Assembly (NCBI GenBank): GCA_036768485.1
Contig: JAVLUZ010000619.1
Coordinates: 1 to 64,000, forward strand
DNA: 64,000 bases
Reading direction: 5' to 3'
Source: Mermis nigrescens
Taxonomy: Eukaryota > Nematoda > Enoplea > Mermithida > Mermithidae
How positions within the stretch are numbered: position 1 is the first letter of the stretch; each line of letters begins with the position of its first letter. The notes beneath the pieces were generated by a model, which worked only from the letters and a program-made list of their open reading frames with translations, did not search any database and was not told where the DNA came from. Made by a program: the position numbers and the translations under genes. Below, in pieces: positions 32,823-43,811 of the stretch.

Positions 32823-33225
32823 CTTAATATATTCGAAGTGTAAAGCTGACAAAGCATTTAATGTATATGCTAGGATTTCTAGAAAGTCAGCTTAGCGATA
32901 TAAATTATACTGTCGCACAAGAATTAATCATAGCTGCCCATCATCCTCCTGACATGCTGGGTGGAATGCATAATTCTTACGTGTATTGTGACATAGTTGA
33001 ACCTCAAATCGTTGGAAATGTTTTTGCACCGCTTCTGCAGGTTGTGAATATAGAAGGAAAATATATGGATATTGTTAATCATGCATATATTACTCCATAT
33101 TATATACCTGTGCTCAAAAAATCATTCAATACCATTGAAGTGAACATTAAAAGTGATCAAGATAAACCTGTGCCTTTTGAATTTGGCAAGACTATAGTTA
33201 AATTGCATTTCAGACGCCAGTAGGT

Positions 33226-33234
33226 TATAAATAC
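33226..33234 (+). promoter_or_regulatory. TATAAATAC box, membrane protein gene
   Basis: TTATAAATAC immediately follows the minor capsid stop and ends 26 nt before the ATG at 33261. Confidence 0.65.
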
Positions 33235-33260
33235 AAACCATTGATCAGAAAATATAAAAA

Positions 33261-33713
33261 ATGATTTTCTTGCGGGTGGTTTTACATTTTACATACGGGG
33301 TTGACACATACTGTGATGATTATGCGAATGAGTCTACGGTAGTGTGTCATAATTTAGCAGACTATAGTAGGCTTCCAAGATCAGTCCAAAACATGATTTT
33401 GAGAGACAGCTGTAATTTTTAAGTTTCCGATTGGAAAAATTTGACAACATGCTTACCAAAACTTGAGTCTATGAAATTTGTGCCTAAATGTAAAAGCTGT
33501 TTGAAAATTGATGAGCATTTTAATGGAATAAAAATTGAAGGCAGGTGTTCGGAGAGCGATTTAAAATGCAGACATAAAGAAGATTTGAATATCATTTCAA
33601 ATGAGATTTTGAGTTGTATTGCAATGTTATGCACTCTAACCATCCTCTACATTTTTTGCTTTATTAAAAATGATATTTTAAAGCATCATGTGGCAGTCAA
33701 AATAGAAATATAG
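33261..33713 (+). pseudogene. Cysteine-rich membrane protein of the Polinton, in-frame stop
   Basis: The frame from the ATG at 33261 runs 150 codons to 33713 and is interrupted once, by TAA at 33420-33422 (codon 54). It starts with a short hydrophobic segment (MIFLRVVLHFTYGV) that may be a signal peptide. It continues with a Cys-containing ectodomain (VCHNL, LPRSVQNMIL, CKSCLK, CRHKEDL). It ends with one strong membrane segment (LSCIAMLCTLTILYIFCFI) and a short basic tail. Its place next to the right TIR, behind its own TATA box, suggests a separately regulated surface or host-interaction protein. The LP-V--MIL pattern hints at a leucine-rich-repeat cap, but this is weak. I cannot assign a family. 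Confidence 0.6.
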
Positions 33714-33744
33714 TCATTGCATATTTGAGCAAATGCGTAGATCA

Positions 33745-34140
33745 TAAAAAATGCGCATATTATAAATTCCGCTGCCAATACGCTTATTATAAATTCGCTG
33801 CCAATGCGCGATATTATAAATTCCACGCGCAATATTACCAGCTGCAAAAAAATGCTTCAACAATGCGCGATATTACGCACACTGTTTCGCCAATTTTATA
33901 ATAGTGTAGGTATGCACCTTACAATATGTATGTTAATTCATTGGCTTGCTCAGCTTCCCCTTCCCCATGCCTCATCATTGCGCCCTGAGAGAAAAGTCAG
34001 GGGCGCAAGCAGAGCGCTTATCCGCCTATGCTATAACACAGGAGAGGCCGCTTCTCTACGATCAAGTGGGCGGGGCCTATAATACAAAACATAGCCGTAT
34101 ATACTTTGTGTTGCACCCTAGGGTCACAGGCTTAACTACT
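33745..34140 (-). repeat. Polinton right terminal inverted repeat
   Basis: This is the complement of the left TIR, ending CTTAACTACT. It has the same hairpin (GCGCCCTGA and its complement near 33980-34010) and the same GCGC/TATAAT sub-repeats in a different arrangement. Plus-strand ORFs here (33804-34082 and 33946-34203) mirror the left-TIR ORF and are not genes. Confidence 0.9.
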
Positions 34141-34146
34141 TACAAT
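34141..34146. repeat. Polinton target-site duplication, right copy (TACAAT)
   Basis: Identical to 20589-20594. Joining the flanks recreates an uninterrupted repeat-family-A segment like the one at about 50700-50760 (complement). Confidence 0.92.
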
Positions 34147-35400
34147 GTAGTGGATGGTGGGAAAATGAGACCTTCTTTAAATAATTTTCAATGCTTCACA
34201 TAAGAGTGTATACATTACGATTAACATTTATGGAAAACAATAAGTCTTAACAATGACATGCAGACAAATAAATATTTGATGTAAACCACTTTACTCCACT
34301 GTTGAGTGTAAACAAAGGCGTCCAACCGCCGTATCAAATTTGATTCCTGGCACATTTTTTAGACTTGAGATCATATCCAGATTTACAAAAGTTGGCAGAA
34401 AAAAAAGGCAGAAACACGTTTAATACACCCAATTTTTGACTTTACATCTCCCAAAAAAGCTAAATATTAAAGTAAATAAACGCAAATTCGCTGTGACGTG
34501 TAACCCTTAGAAAAGTAGCGAACAAGAAAACGGACAAAAACGTATTTTCTACCATCCATCACATTGTAAACTTTAGAAATCTCTATCTAATTTCCCATTC
34601 AGTGTTATAAAATTCGAGTTCAGACCAGTTTGCAGCCTTCTGTTCTATAAAATATTTGAGAATTTTCCAATCAAAATAGGGAAAAAACGTGCTTTCTTCG
34701 CTAATTTTGCGTCCTAATATCGAACTTTACACCTGCATAAATAAGTCAATATTGCATTTTTCAAGGCGATTTTCTGCGTTGTGTAGCCCTCAGAAGGTTC
34801 TTTACTTCCGTTATATTTAATTTATATCGACTTATTGAAGGAAAAGTCGATAGAGATATCTTAGACAAAATCAGTTTTCGACACCATCGACTACAATGTT
34901 AATTTTAAACCCCTAGATCTAACTCCGTATCAAGTGTAAAAAAGTTCGCTGGTAAAGAGAAAGAAGTCGTAATACATTTCCATCAGAAAAAATTCTTGAG
35001 TCTTATAACTGGAATTGTTGGCGGACATTAAGTAGGAAAAAACGCAACCAAAATCTGTTTTTACAAAAGCAAATTTTCACACTCTTTACACTCCATCTCG
35101 AGAAAAAATGCGAAATTAGAAAAATTGAAAAATCTGTTTCCAGATAAATTTATTTTCTACAATCGTATGCTATCGAATTGTAAGAGGCATTTTTACTGAC
35201 TTGTATACGCGCTGTCTAAAATATCCAAAAGTTTGTCTATGTTGCACCAAAACTTTAAACATTCCTTACAAGCCAAGTATTGAATGTAGAGAAAAACAAA
35301 AGAACATGGGCATCAGAACTATGTAATTATCTATATTAAAAAACCAAACAGCCTAGATGTGCCCGAACCCATATACCAGCCTAATTGGGTGTAAATGGTC
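34147..35400 (-). repeat. Repeat family A, right part of the Polinton host copy (inverted arm)
   Basis: The segment at 34270-34450 is the reverse complement of about 30041-30230. The segments at 34530-34760 and 35230-35360 match the reverse complement of 29650-29900 and 29100-29160. The family-A sequence therefore turns round shortly after the Polinton insertion point, and this copy is a large foldback with arms of over 700 bases. The outer end near 35400 is diverged. No gene is seen. Confidence 0.6.
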
Positions 35401-35559
35401 ACCCTTTGGGCTATTGCGACACACAAGGTATGCATTGTTACATTACATCTAATTTTGGTGGTGGATATATGCAACACGCTTGACGTGTTTAGCCGTGTTG
35501 GGGCCTCCCTCTCCTCCCAGGCGTTTCAGGTCGTGTAGCCAATCGCTACTAGAACACGT

Positions 35560-35760
35560 TTAAGCAACGACCAGGAAAGTCAAAGGACCAGGAAGTGACG
35601 AAGGACAAGGAAGTCATTCAGCGCACTACTCAATGCAATGTAAGCAAGGGCCAGGAAGTCAAAAAACAAGGGAGTCAAAGGACTAGGAAGTCAAATGACC
35701 GGGAAGTCAAATGACCAGGAAGTCGAAGGACCAGGAAGTCAAAGGAGCAGGAACTCAAAC
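35560..35760. repeat. Minisatellite-like array (ACCAGGAAGTCAAAGG units)
   Basis: About ten imperfect 15-17 base units built on CCAGGAAGTCAAAGGA, with one interruption near 35610-35640. Non-coding. Confidence 0.8.
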
Positions 35761-35959
35761 TTATATATGCACAGCTCATTACTCCTTAGGTCTACTTCAC
35801 TCCATAGCTCAGCTAGGCTTTGCTTTTCAACATTCACTTACTTTACACTTAGTTCAGATTTAGTCTTAATTTAATCCTAGGCTTTCTCTGGCTCGCTCAG
35901 GCTTAATTTACTCCTTCCACTCCTCAACTAATTTTTCATATGTTATAGCGTTAGCCTAT

Positions 35960-36212
35960 CGTTAACCATTGTATATCCTTAACGATTGCCCATACTTAAC
36001 CATTGTATATCCTTAAACATTGCCTATCCTTAACCATTGCGCCCTCACCCTCACCTCAGGGCGCAAGGCTCACACCCCTCGCCTATGCTTAACCATTGTA
36101 CATGTAATAGCATTAGCCTAAGATATAACATTGTATATCCTTAAGAATTGCCTATCCTTAACCATTGCCTATGTTATAACGTTACATCTAGGGTCCCACG
36201 CATAACTACTAT
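35960..36212. repeat. Relic Polinton-like TIR with short tandem units
   Basis: Repeated words close to CTTAACCATTGTATATC surround a GCGCCCT...AGGGCGC hairpin (36044-36066) like the one in the Polinton TIRs. The segment ends TCTAGGGTCCCACGCATAACTACT. This resembles the end of the complete Polinton's right TIR, where CCTAGGGTCACAGGCTTAACTACT is followed by its duplication. It looks like a solo or strongly shortened relative. No second TIR was identified. Confidence 0.45.
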
Positions 36213-37010
36213 CGAGAATATTATAATCTAAGCTTTTTTAAATTTCGTAAACGTACTTCCGTAATTGTTTTTCTCATTTTTGTTTAGATGACGCTATAAC
36301 TTGTTGTGGAATAATCATTGGTTGTTGCGAGATAAGTAAATTTTTAATGTATGGTTTTATGTATACGTGTGACCCCAAAGGACGAATCTTAATCAAGAGT
36401 CTTACTTACATATATGCACATTATGGAAATTCTGGGGAGGCTTAAATTTGAAATTATAATGAAATTATAAAGAGTCTTTTGTGGGCCCAAAACAGTAGGT
36501 AGGCGTTAAAGACATCGTTTTTTAGTGTTTCTTACAATGCTCTATCTTTCTGAAGCATAAAAACATAAAAAAATTTCAAAAAAATTAAAAAAGTCGATAA
36601 AATTGATCAAAATATAGTCAAAACATGATTGTAAAATGGCGCGAAGCGCAATGAATTTGACACTTTTGAGCCAAGAGATGGCTAAAAACGCATAAAAAGC
36701 ACATTTTTCACGAATTTTTAGAAAATTCTAGGAAACTTTCGAAAAATCACGTATTCTGGGAGGGGGATAGAAAAATTTCTGGGGCGGGCTGAAAAATTTT
36801 CCGAGAGGGGGGGTGGGGTTCCCCCAAACACCCACCCTAAGATTATGTATGCTTGCTTACCCTTTTGAACCAAAATTTTTGTTTCCAATTTTTTGAAAGG
36901 TGGCAATTAATTTTCAAAGTTTAATAACGGTTGCTTTGACTTTGATCATTATGATTAAATTTGTACTGCTTTTGAAAAATTTAAATGATTTATATATTCT
37001 TGGGGTCGTA

Positions 37011-37275
37011 GCCATACGTGGGCAGCAAGAAAATTCTGGGGGGGGGTGCAAGATTTTTTGAAGGTAAAAAAATGGCCCTAAAAATGATGGTATGGCGATA
37101 AAAACACCATTTTTCGACGTTTCTCATCAAGCACTATCCATTGGCATCAAAAAATTGCGAAAAAAACGAAAAAAATTTTCAAAAATTGAATTCTGGGGAG
37201 TATTTTGATTTCTGGGGGGGGGTATTTTGGTTTCTGGGGGGGGGGTGCATACACCCCCAAACCCTACGCCCAGGT
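37011..37275 (-). mobile_element. Short MITE-like repeat (family C)
   Basis: Inverted relative to the other copies. It contains the family words AAACACCATTTTTCGACGTTTCTCATC and GATGCCAATGGATAG-type in complement, and homopurine runs of 8-10 G (37039, 37215, 37240). Confidence 0.7.
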
Positions 37276-38025
37276 GTGGTCGTAGCTCCGGTATTGTATT
37301 AACGCAACTAAATTTTGATCGGTGGTCAGCTATCATTGATACCATTATTCTAAATGTTGTGGTACCATGATGAATAAACGATTAGTTATCAATATGCAAT
37401 AAATAGTTCTTAAATAAAACTTTTAAGATTTACGTATACCTTATCAATAAATTCTCGAATTCGGAACCATTATCGAAAGTCATTCGGAAGTGTAAATTAA
37501 CACTTTACAATGCATAAATTGTAACTTATATCGTTTCAAAAAAATTTAAGTTAAAAAAAACAAACATTCTGATAATTTCTCTAATATGACTTGACTGGTG
37601 GGTCCACGATGCCTATCATTTTAAGAACAACATTAAGACTTACGTAAATAGATTTATGGACAATCCTTCTTTTGCTACCATAACCAATTGACTGGCAGTT
37701 CCAGACTGTGTAGTAAAAAGTTTTTGCATTTAACTTTTTAAAATAATATCTATATTTTTGAATTTGTAGTAAGGTGCTAAGTCGAAGGGAACCATACGTG
37801 GCCAGAGGGTATTGGGCTGTACCCCCCGCGAGAATCCGACACCCACAAATCCATAGACGCCCAGAATTGAATTTTCGGCATTTTTTTAGGATTTTACGTG
37901 ATGATTAAGGATTTATTTTAGCATTCGTCTGATATGCATTCGGATTATTCCGCTTTTTGCTTCCGTGATATATATTTTTGGACCGGTTTCTTTCAGAAGT
38001 GACCTGCTAGTAGTTCCATCAATAC

Positions 38026-38282
38026 CTGGGCATGGGGGTTAGAGGGGTATGCTCCCCAAAAAAAACACCAAAATACTTATCCAGAAACCAAATTTCCCCA
38101 GAATTCGATTTTAAAATTTTTTTTTGTTTTTTTCTCGCTATTTTTTGATGCCAATGGATAGTGCTCGATGAGAAACGTTGGAAAATAATGTTTTTCGCCA
38201 TACTACCATTTAAGGCCATTTTTTGACCTTTCAAAACATCTTGCACCCCCCTCCCACAACTTCGGTGCCGCCTACCTATGGT
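38026..38282 (+). mobile_element. Short MITE-like repeat (family C)
   Basis: Starts TACCTGGGCATGGGGG, contains GATGCCAATGGATAGTGCTC and GAGAAACGTTGGAAAATAATG, and ends GCCGCCTACCTATGG. The ends form a short imperfect inverted repeat (CATACCTGGGC against GCCTACCTATG). Confidence 0.75.
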
Positions 38283-38757
38283 TCCATCTCGTTGGACCGA
38301 CTGTACCGATAGACCCACCGAAAAAGGCTCGCTGAACCCACTGTATCGATTAGACCTAATGTGGCGGTTGACTCATCAATTGAAGTTTCTTTATAGCATT
38401 TTTGGGCCGCTGCACTATAATTTTTTGTTTAACTCTCATGGTCTCTGATTCCATGTTTTTACCCGACGCTGTGATCTTCGATCGTGCACAGTGAACATAC
38501 AATCACAATCAAAATTGCATCTGACTTGCAACTTTTCATGAAGCTTATGTATATCTTGAAGCGAAAATGGGAACTCAGCTTGGAATACATGTTTGGTGAT
38601 AACTAACCTACCTGATTACGTGAAATGCATAAAAAACAGCTGGGTAGAATCTCAGTGTCTCTAGTCTCTCAGAAGCTTAGATATCTGCAAAAAACCTATC
38701 GATGCGATCAAGGATCACACGGTCGGGCGTACAAGGATTAGTTCATGCGTAATATCA

Positions 38758-38982
38758 CCATACCTGGGCATGAGGGGTTTGGGGTATGCACCCCCCAGAA
38801 ACGAGAATACCCCCCAGAATTTAATTTTTGAATTTTTCAGCAATTGTTTGATGCCAATGGATGGCGCTCGATGAGAAACGTTGAAAAATGATGTTTTTTC
38901 GCCATATTACCATTTTTAAGGCTATTTTTTGACCTTTGATAAAATATTGCACACCCCCAGTACTCTGGTGAGCCCACCTATG
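38758..38982 (+). mobile_element. Short MITE-like repeat (family C)
   Basis: Same layout as the copy at 38026, with GATGCCAATGGATGGCGCTC and a CCATATTACCATTTTTAAGG block. It ends GAGCCCACCTATGC. Confidence 0.75.
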
Positions 38983-40704
38983 CTCTCGATATTGACTCTA
39001 ATGTAATTGTGTTAGTGGGTCTAATGCGATTTTTTCGATGGGTCTGTCGATTCAATGAGGCTATCAGGATCCTTTATCGAAGCGTCTACTGGGACATTGG
39101 GTCTAACGAGACGTTGGGTCTACTCCTAGGTGCTTGATCCTTGCTTCTTATTTAGGCTTAGTGAGTTTGAACCGCAAAATAGGAATTTAGAGTTGTGGAT
39201 TTTTTGCTATCAGTAATAACTTAATATACATACTTATATTTCTGCCACCAATCCAAACTGAATTGGTATATTCGTAATTCTCTTCCCGCTTTCATTTAAC
39301 CTAAACAAGAAGTAAGGGTCGTAAATCGGAGGCACGATGCGGAATTTCAATGCACGTCGGACTAAACTTGAAGAAATCCAATAAAATTATCACATGCATA
39401 GCTGGCCTTCTGCGTTTGGAAGCACTAAAATTTTGATGTCGGATGTTTCAACAAAATCTGGGCGAAAATAATGGCATTTTAAGCGTTTATCAGCGAGCTC
39501 TACGTGTTACCGAAGAATAGAATTTAAAGGAATTCATAATTGTTTTTAGCCGATTTCAATCATATTTAAAAATGTCGTATAGAATTTACCACAAAAATGA
39601 TTACTTAACATTATAATCAAGCTCGACCCTGCTAATCTGGTACGTTGCAAAGAAAACAATACGTAATATAAATAATTTTGCGCTGAGCATCTTGAAAATT
39701 TGGCATATTCATCATGTTTACTCAAATTTTGGCTGTTTAGAAGCAAGAGACGAGACAAGTCTAGAATTTATTTATTGTCCAGTAGCAAGCAGTACATGAA
39801 ACAAGGTAAAACACGAATACATGATAGAACGGCATCTGAGCAAAAGGACATACACATCACGGAGTGATACTAGGTGTGCTATATGCTAAATAAGAGATAC
39901 AAGAAAACAATGAATTAGGTGCAAAGTGCCGCGAAAATTTTAATTTATAATTTAAAAAGCGTGTTAAAATCTATTTTAACGGTCTTCTATATGAGCTTCG
40001 ATGATTTTTAATTTTTTTCTTCATTAGAGGACTATTGCTAAAAATACCCGTACTTTCTAATTTTGAGGGACTAGTCGCCCGGTCCCCTCCGCAATTACGT
40101 GCATGAAAATTGCATGCAACTGTTCTAACTCAAAATTAAACAATTTCCAAAATTTACAAACTTAAGACACGAGCCTACAAATTTTTCATTTTAACAAACT
40201 GCCATTTGACTGTTTACTAATATAAAAAAGGGACCCAAACAATGCAACGCTGAGGTCAACCATTTGGTAAACCAAATTAAGTTTGTCTCATATTGTACCT
40301 TTTGGACCTATTTTATGATAGGCGGCCTGTTTCTTCAAGCCGATTTGAACTTCATCCAGTTTATTTTGTTTTGAAGCAGCTCAGTGTGCGATGGCGTTCG
40401 GATGATAATTTTACGTGAACTTCCATTCTTGAATGTATATGATTATATTCTTGCATTTACTAATAAACAGCAATTCAGAGCACGACTGTGTTTACCTTTA
40501 CGCATATGAATTGTTTTTCGTGTTTTAAAAAAAGGAAAACTCCCAAACCAATAACAGGATAGACGCTGGACCAGATAGGTACGAACATTGTATGTATTCA
40601 GATTTTTCGGAAGCTCTTCTTTTTCGACTCAATAGTTAGGCGCATAAATGTGCCAAATTTCTCAGTTTGTGTGTTAACGGCATAACTCGAGTGGAGAGCA
40701 AAAC

Positions 40705-40966
40705 CTGGGCGTCGGGAAAGGGGTTTTGGGGGTATGTACCCCCTAAAAACTAAAATACCTCCCGAAGAAATCAAAATACACCCCTCCCCAGGATCAATTT
40801 TCGAAATTTTGTTTTTTGCAATTTTCTGATGCTAATAGATAGTGCACGATGAGAAACATAAAAAATGGTATTTTTAGCCGTGCCACTATTTTTAAGGCCA
40901 TTTTTTTACCTCTGGAAAAATCTTGCACCTCCCCCCCAAGAAGTTTGGTGCCGTCCACCTATCGTG
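40705..40966 (+). mobile_element. Short MITE-like repeat (family C)
   Basis: Starts ACCTGGGCGTCGGG, contains GATGCTAATAGATAGTGCAC, and ends GCCGTCCACCTATCG. Confidence 0.72.
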
Positions 40967-41099
40967 GATAGCCGTCTTATCATTGTGACGTCCTGTGCAA
41001 CCCGTTTTCGATTCTGTATCCCTCATTTCTTTCGAATTTACAATCAATTTTCATTTCATAATTTTTTAGTCAACGTAAATTGGTTTAAACTGAAGCAAT

Positions 41100-41109
41100 A
41101 ATTATGATA
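41100..41109. repeat. LINE target-site duplication, copy 1 (AATTATGATA)
   Basis: Ten bases identical to 46288-46297, bracketing the LINE. Confidence 0.8.
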
Positions 41110-41196
41110 GTGATAGTGATAGTGATGAAGGGGTGGGCGCAAGCCCTTCACGCAGGCTAAGAAGCCCATTGTGTACCCCATGGAAACTTTTGAGAG

Positions 41197-42056
41197 CTAG
41201 TCGCACAAACGTTTTGAGGCTTTAATAAACCCCAAAAGTTGAGCAACAGGCTCCTGTAAAACGGCCGAGGGTTCAATATGTGGAGCATGGAAGAACCTAG
41301 CTCTCAATTTATCAAACCCAGGGCAGGGACAAAGGAAGTGGATAGAATCCTCTTCTGTGAGCAGACATTTTGCGCATTTGGGGTTGTCAGAAACCCCAAT
41401 AGTACACAGGTGTCTGTTGAGGGGACAGTGTCCAGTTAAGAGACTAGTTACTGTCTTAAGCAGCTTACGATCTAAGCTGATCAGGAGCTGGCTATTTTCT
41501 TGCATGGCTTCTCCATAAAGGATCTGGCCTGACGGCAAGTCTTTTGCTCACTCTAATATTGCACATGTTGTTCCCTGACCCAGCTGTTGATGTCAGCCTC
41601 AGCAACAGCTCTGGAGACAGCAACTACCGGTTCTGGGCCAATATCTTTACGTGCTGATCCCATTCTTGCAGCATGATCTGCAAATTCATTGCCCTCAATG
41701 CTGCAGTGACCTAGGACCCATAATAATTTGACATTTTTATCCTGCGAGAGTTCTTGCAAAGCAATAACACACTCGAGAACTAACTTTGAAGACACTTTTG
41801 GAAATAGAAGTGACTTCAGAGCAGATTGACTGTCAGAGCAAATGAAGATGTTCTCATTTCTGATGGCCATCAATTCTCTGCTACGGCAGCATTGTAAAAT
41901 AGCGAGTATTTCAGCCTGAAAGACAGTACACATACTGCCTAAGGTAAAATACCGCATCTGTTTTAACTTCTGGAAATAGATGCCCGCGCCTGAGGTATTC
42001 ACAAAGCGTGATCCATCAGTGTAGCAGACAATTCCAGGAGGCGAGAGAATATTCAC
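41197..42056 (-). pseudogene. LINE ORF2: RNase H domain and zinc-knuckle tail
   Basis: The frame at 41553-42056 is RNase H: YTDGS (first Asp), FQAEILAI (Glu), CSDSQSALKS (Asp) and LGHCSIEGNEFAD (His and final Asp). All catalytic positions are present. The neighbouring frame at 41197-41538 continues with a RLLTGHCPLNRHL-type segment and C-x2-C-x8-H-x4-C (CAKCLLTEEDSIHFLCPC), the metal-binding tail common behind RNase H in such LINEs. A stop or frame change separates the two blocks near 41540. RNase H removes the RNA strand during target-primed reverse transcription. Confidence 0.85.
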
Positions 42057-42254
42057 TCTAGATTTTTCTTAGTCATCACTAGTGGGAAACTGAATGGTAT
42101 AAAGTCTACCAAAAATAAATTTTGGTACAATAAAGTCACTTGGCATTTTGAGTACTGGCCAATTGCCCTTAGCCCTAACAGCATTGTGACCTACAACCTT
42201 GCCTTTTGCATTCCAACTGCCAGCTATGTTTAGTCGATATGCAGCTGCCCTTGC

Positions 42255-43811
42255 TTAACCCTCCACAAAGATATGCAGGGGAGGCAGGTCCAGCAAGACT
42301 TCCATGGCTGCAGTCGGTGTGGTGCACATGGCACTACAAATGCTGAGGCAAGCCATTCTATGTAAATGACTAAGCTGACATTTCACAGTAGACAAGTGTG
42401 CACAAGGCCACCAGATTAGTGAAGTATCGGTGATCATGGGTCTAATCACAGACACGAAAAGCCAACGCATGACCTGTGGTGATAGACCCCAGGATTTTCC
42501 TACAGCTCTACGACATTGCCAGAATGCATTAACAGCCTTCTGACATTTGACCTCTACATGATTGCGCCAGTTTAATTTTTGGTCCAAAATAAGTCCCAAA
42601 AATTTGACCTGGTTTGCACGTTGTAGTGGCGTACCATAGAAAATTGGTGGTTTAAACCCATCAAGTTTCCGTTTATGAAGTGAATAGCACCATTCCGGTT
42701 TTCTGTGGGTTCACAGATAGACCATTATGGTGACACCACTGTTCCACCTTGGCTAAACCATTTTCCATAAGTGAGGAAATGGTGTCAAGGAACCATCCAG
42801 TAACAAGGATTGCCAAATGATCAGCATATCCTTGAATGTAGAGAGCCAGACTTTTGCAAATTCTGCAAAAGTTCGTCCTACAAAGGCACCACAGCAAAGG
42901 AGATAGTACACCTCCTTGTGGACAGCCTTTAGTCGTAGTAAAGATCATGCTGTCTCCACAAGAGTCAGTCATGATATGGCGAAATCTTAGCATAACATCA
43001 ATCCATTTAACAATGGTCTGATGTACGCCATGATTGGATGCTGCTTTTGCAGATAGCACTGAAGGTTGTATTGTCAAATGCCCCTTCAATGTCCAGAAAA
43101 ACGCCCAGTGTGAATTGTTTGTTGTCTAATGCCCGTTCAATCCTAGAAACTAGTTCATGAAGGGCCGTATCAACAGACTTTCCACACTGATACGCATGTT
43201 GTGTAACATGCAAAGGATGTTCCAGCAAGGGACCATCTCTCTCTTATAAAGCGATCGATTAATCTTTCCATACACTCCAGTAAGAAGGAGGAAAGACTAA
43301 TTGGTCTGAAGGATTTTGCCAGGTCATAGGAACTACGCCCTGGCTTAGGAATAAAGATGACCTTTACTTGTTGCCAGGCTATAGGAACATAGCCAAGAGC
43401 TATTCATCTTCGATAAATATTCACTAGGGGTCTCACCAGCATGTCCAGTCCTTCCTGCAAAAGAGCTGGAAAAATGCCATCAACCCCTAGAGTCTTGTAG
43501 GGTTCAAAAGACTTTACAGCCCAGCAAACCTTATCAGGTGTTATCACCTTGCAGGCCAGAACTTGGTCACCAAAGCCAGAAAAACTGGTTGGGCCCAATG
43601 TGTCCGGATATGCCTCATTTCCAACTGCAAAGCTGCCAGGAAAATGAGTGTCAAGAAGGTGAAGCAGGGTTTCCATTCGGTTGAGTGTATATTGACCCGA
43701 AGGTAGTTTTATTGAGCCAACTTCACCTACTTGTGGTTTACATAAAATGCGGCAAAGCCTAGCAGCATCCGACATTTTATCAATATTGGAGCAGTAGTCC
43801 TGCCAGCACAA
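42255..43811 (-). pseudogene. LINE ORF2: reverse transcriptase domain
   Basis: Pieces in different frames (43404-43811, 43007-43228, 42673-43089, 42255-42599) together cover the RT. Visible motifs are GVFLDIEGAFDNT (motif A Asp), TTKGCPQGGVLSPLLW (motif B), GYADHLAIL (motif C) and a MGLILDQKLNWRNHV thumb-type segment. Motif C should be YADD, but the second Asp is His (codon 42817-42819, minus strand), which would abolish catalysis. Frame changes occur near 43240-43400, 43030 and 42640. The linker to the endonuclease lies in 43404-44070. Confidence 0.85.

Larger units (their letters stand above)
28578..33223 (+). pseudogene. Minor capsid (penton-like, single jelly-roll) protein, split by a 3.86 kb insertion
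   Basis: The 5' part from the ATG at 28578 has the family opening FYVTLPNNS, then FVTNLPRQI, GDWDVGLSEIIY and a TW pair. It meets an in-frame TGA at 28785-28787 and stays open in the same frame from 28794 to about 28962. Repeat-family-A sequence then interrupts it. Coding resumes right after the repeat (about 32823) with MLGF, the strongly conserved YVYCDIVEPQIVG block, PLLQVV and the C-terminal PFEFGKTIVKLHF, ending at 33223. The lesions are therefore one nonsense codon and one insertion. This protein forms the capsid vertices in Polinton virion models. Junction details are uncertain because no clean duplication is seen. Confidence 0.85.
20595..34140. mobile_element. Polinton/Maverick element, decayed (13.5 kb)
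   Basis: It has terminal inverted repeats starting AGTAGTTAAGCC and an exact 6 bp duplication. The gene set is diagnostic of Polintons: protein-primed PolB (N-terminal part only), chromodomain integrase, packaging ATPase, major and minor capsid proteins and adenain-like protease. Unusual extras are a TBP-like gene and a uniform TATAAATAC box ahead of most genes. The length is below the 15-20 kb usual for full Polintons even though a 3.86 kb foreign repeat is included, because most of PolB is missing. It carries at least five frameshifts, three in-frame stops and an insertion, so it is not functional. Confidence 0.95.
36213..41099. other. Repeat-rich region without recognisable genes
   Basis: Contains four clear copies of a 225-265 base MITE-like repeat (37011-37275, 38026-38282, 38758-38982, 40705-40966), a partial one near 37790-37880, and a G-rich relative near 36750-36840. 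Other sequence is AT-rich, and the short ORFs show no domains. Confidence 0.5.

Noticed and set aside
35560..35760. Possible CRISPR-like array of ACCAGGAAGTCAAAGG units
   Set aside because: The units are adjacent and degenerate with no unique spacers, and the context is eukaryotic, so it is a minisatellite.
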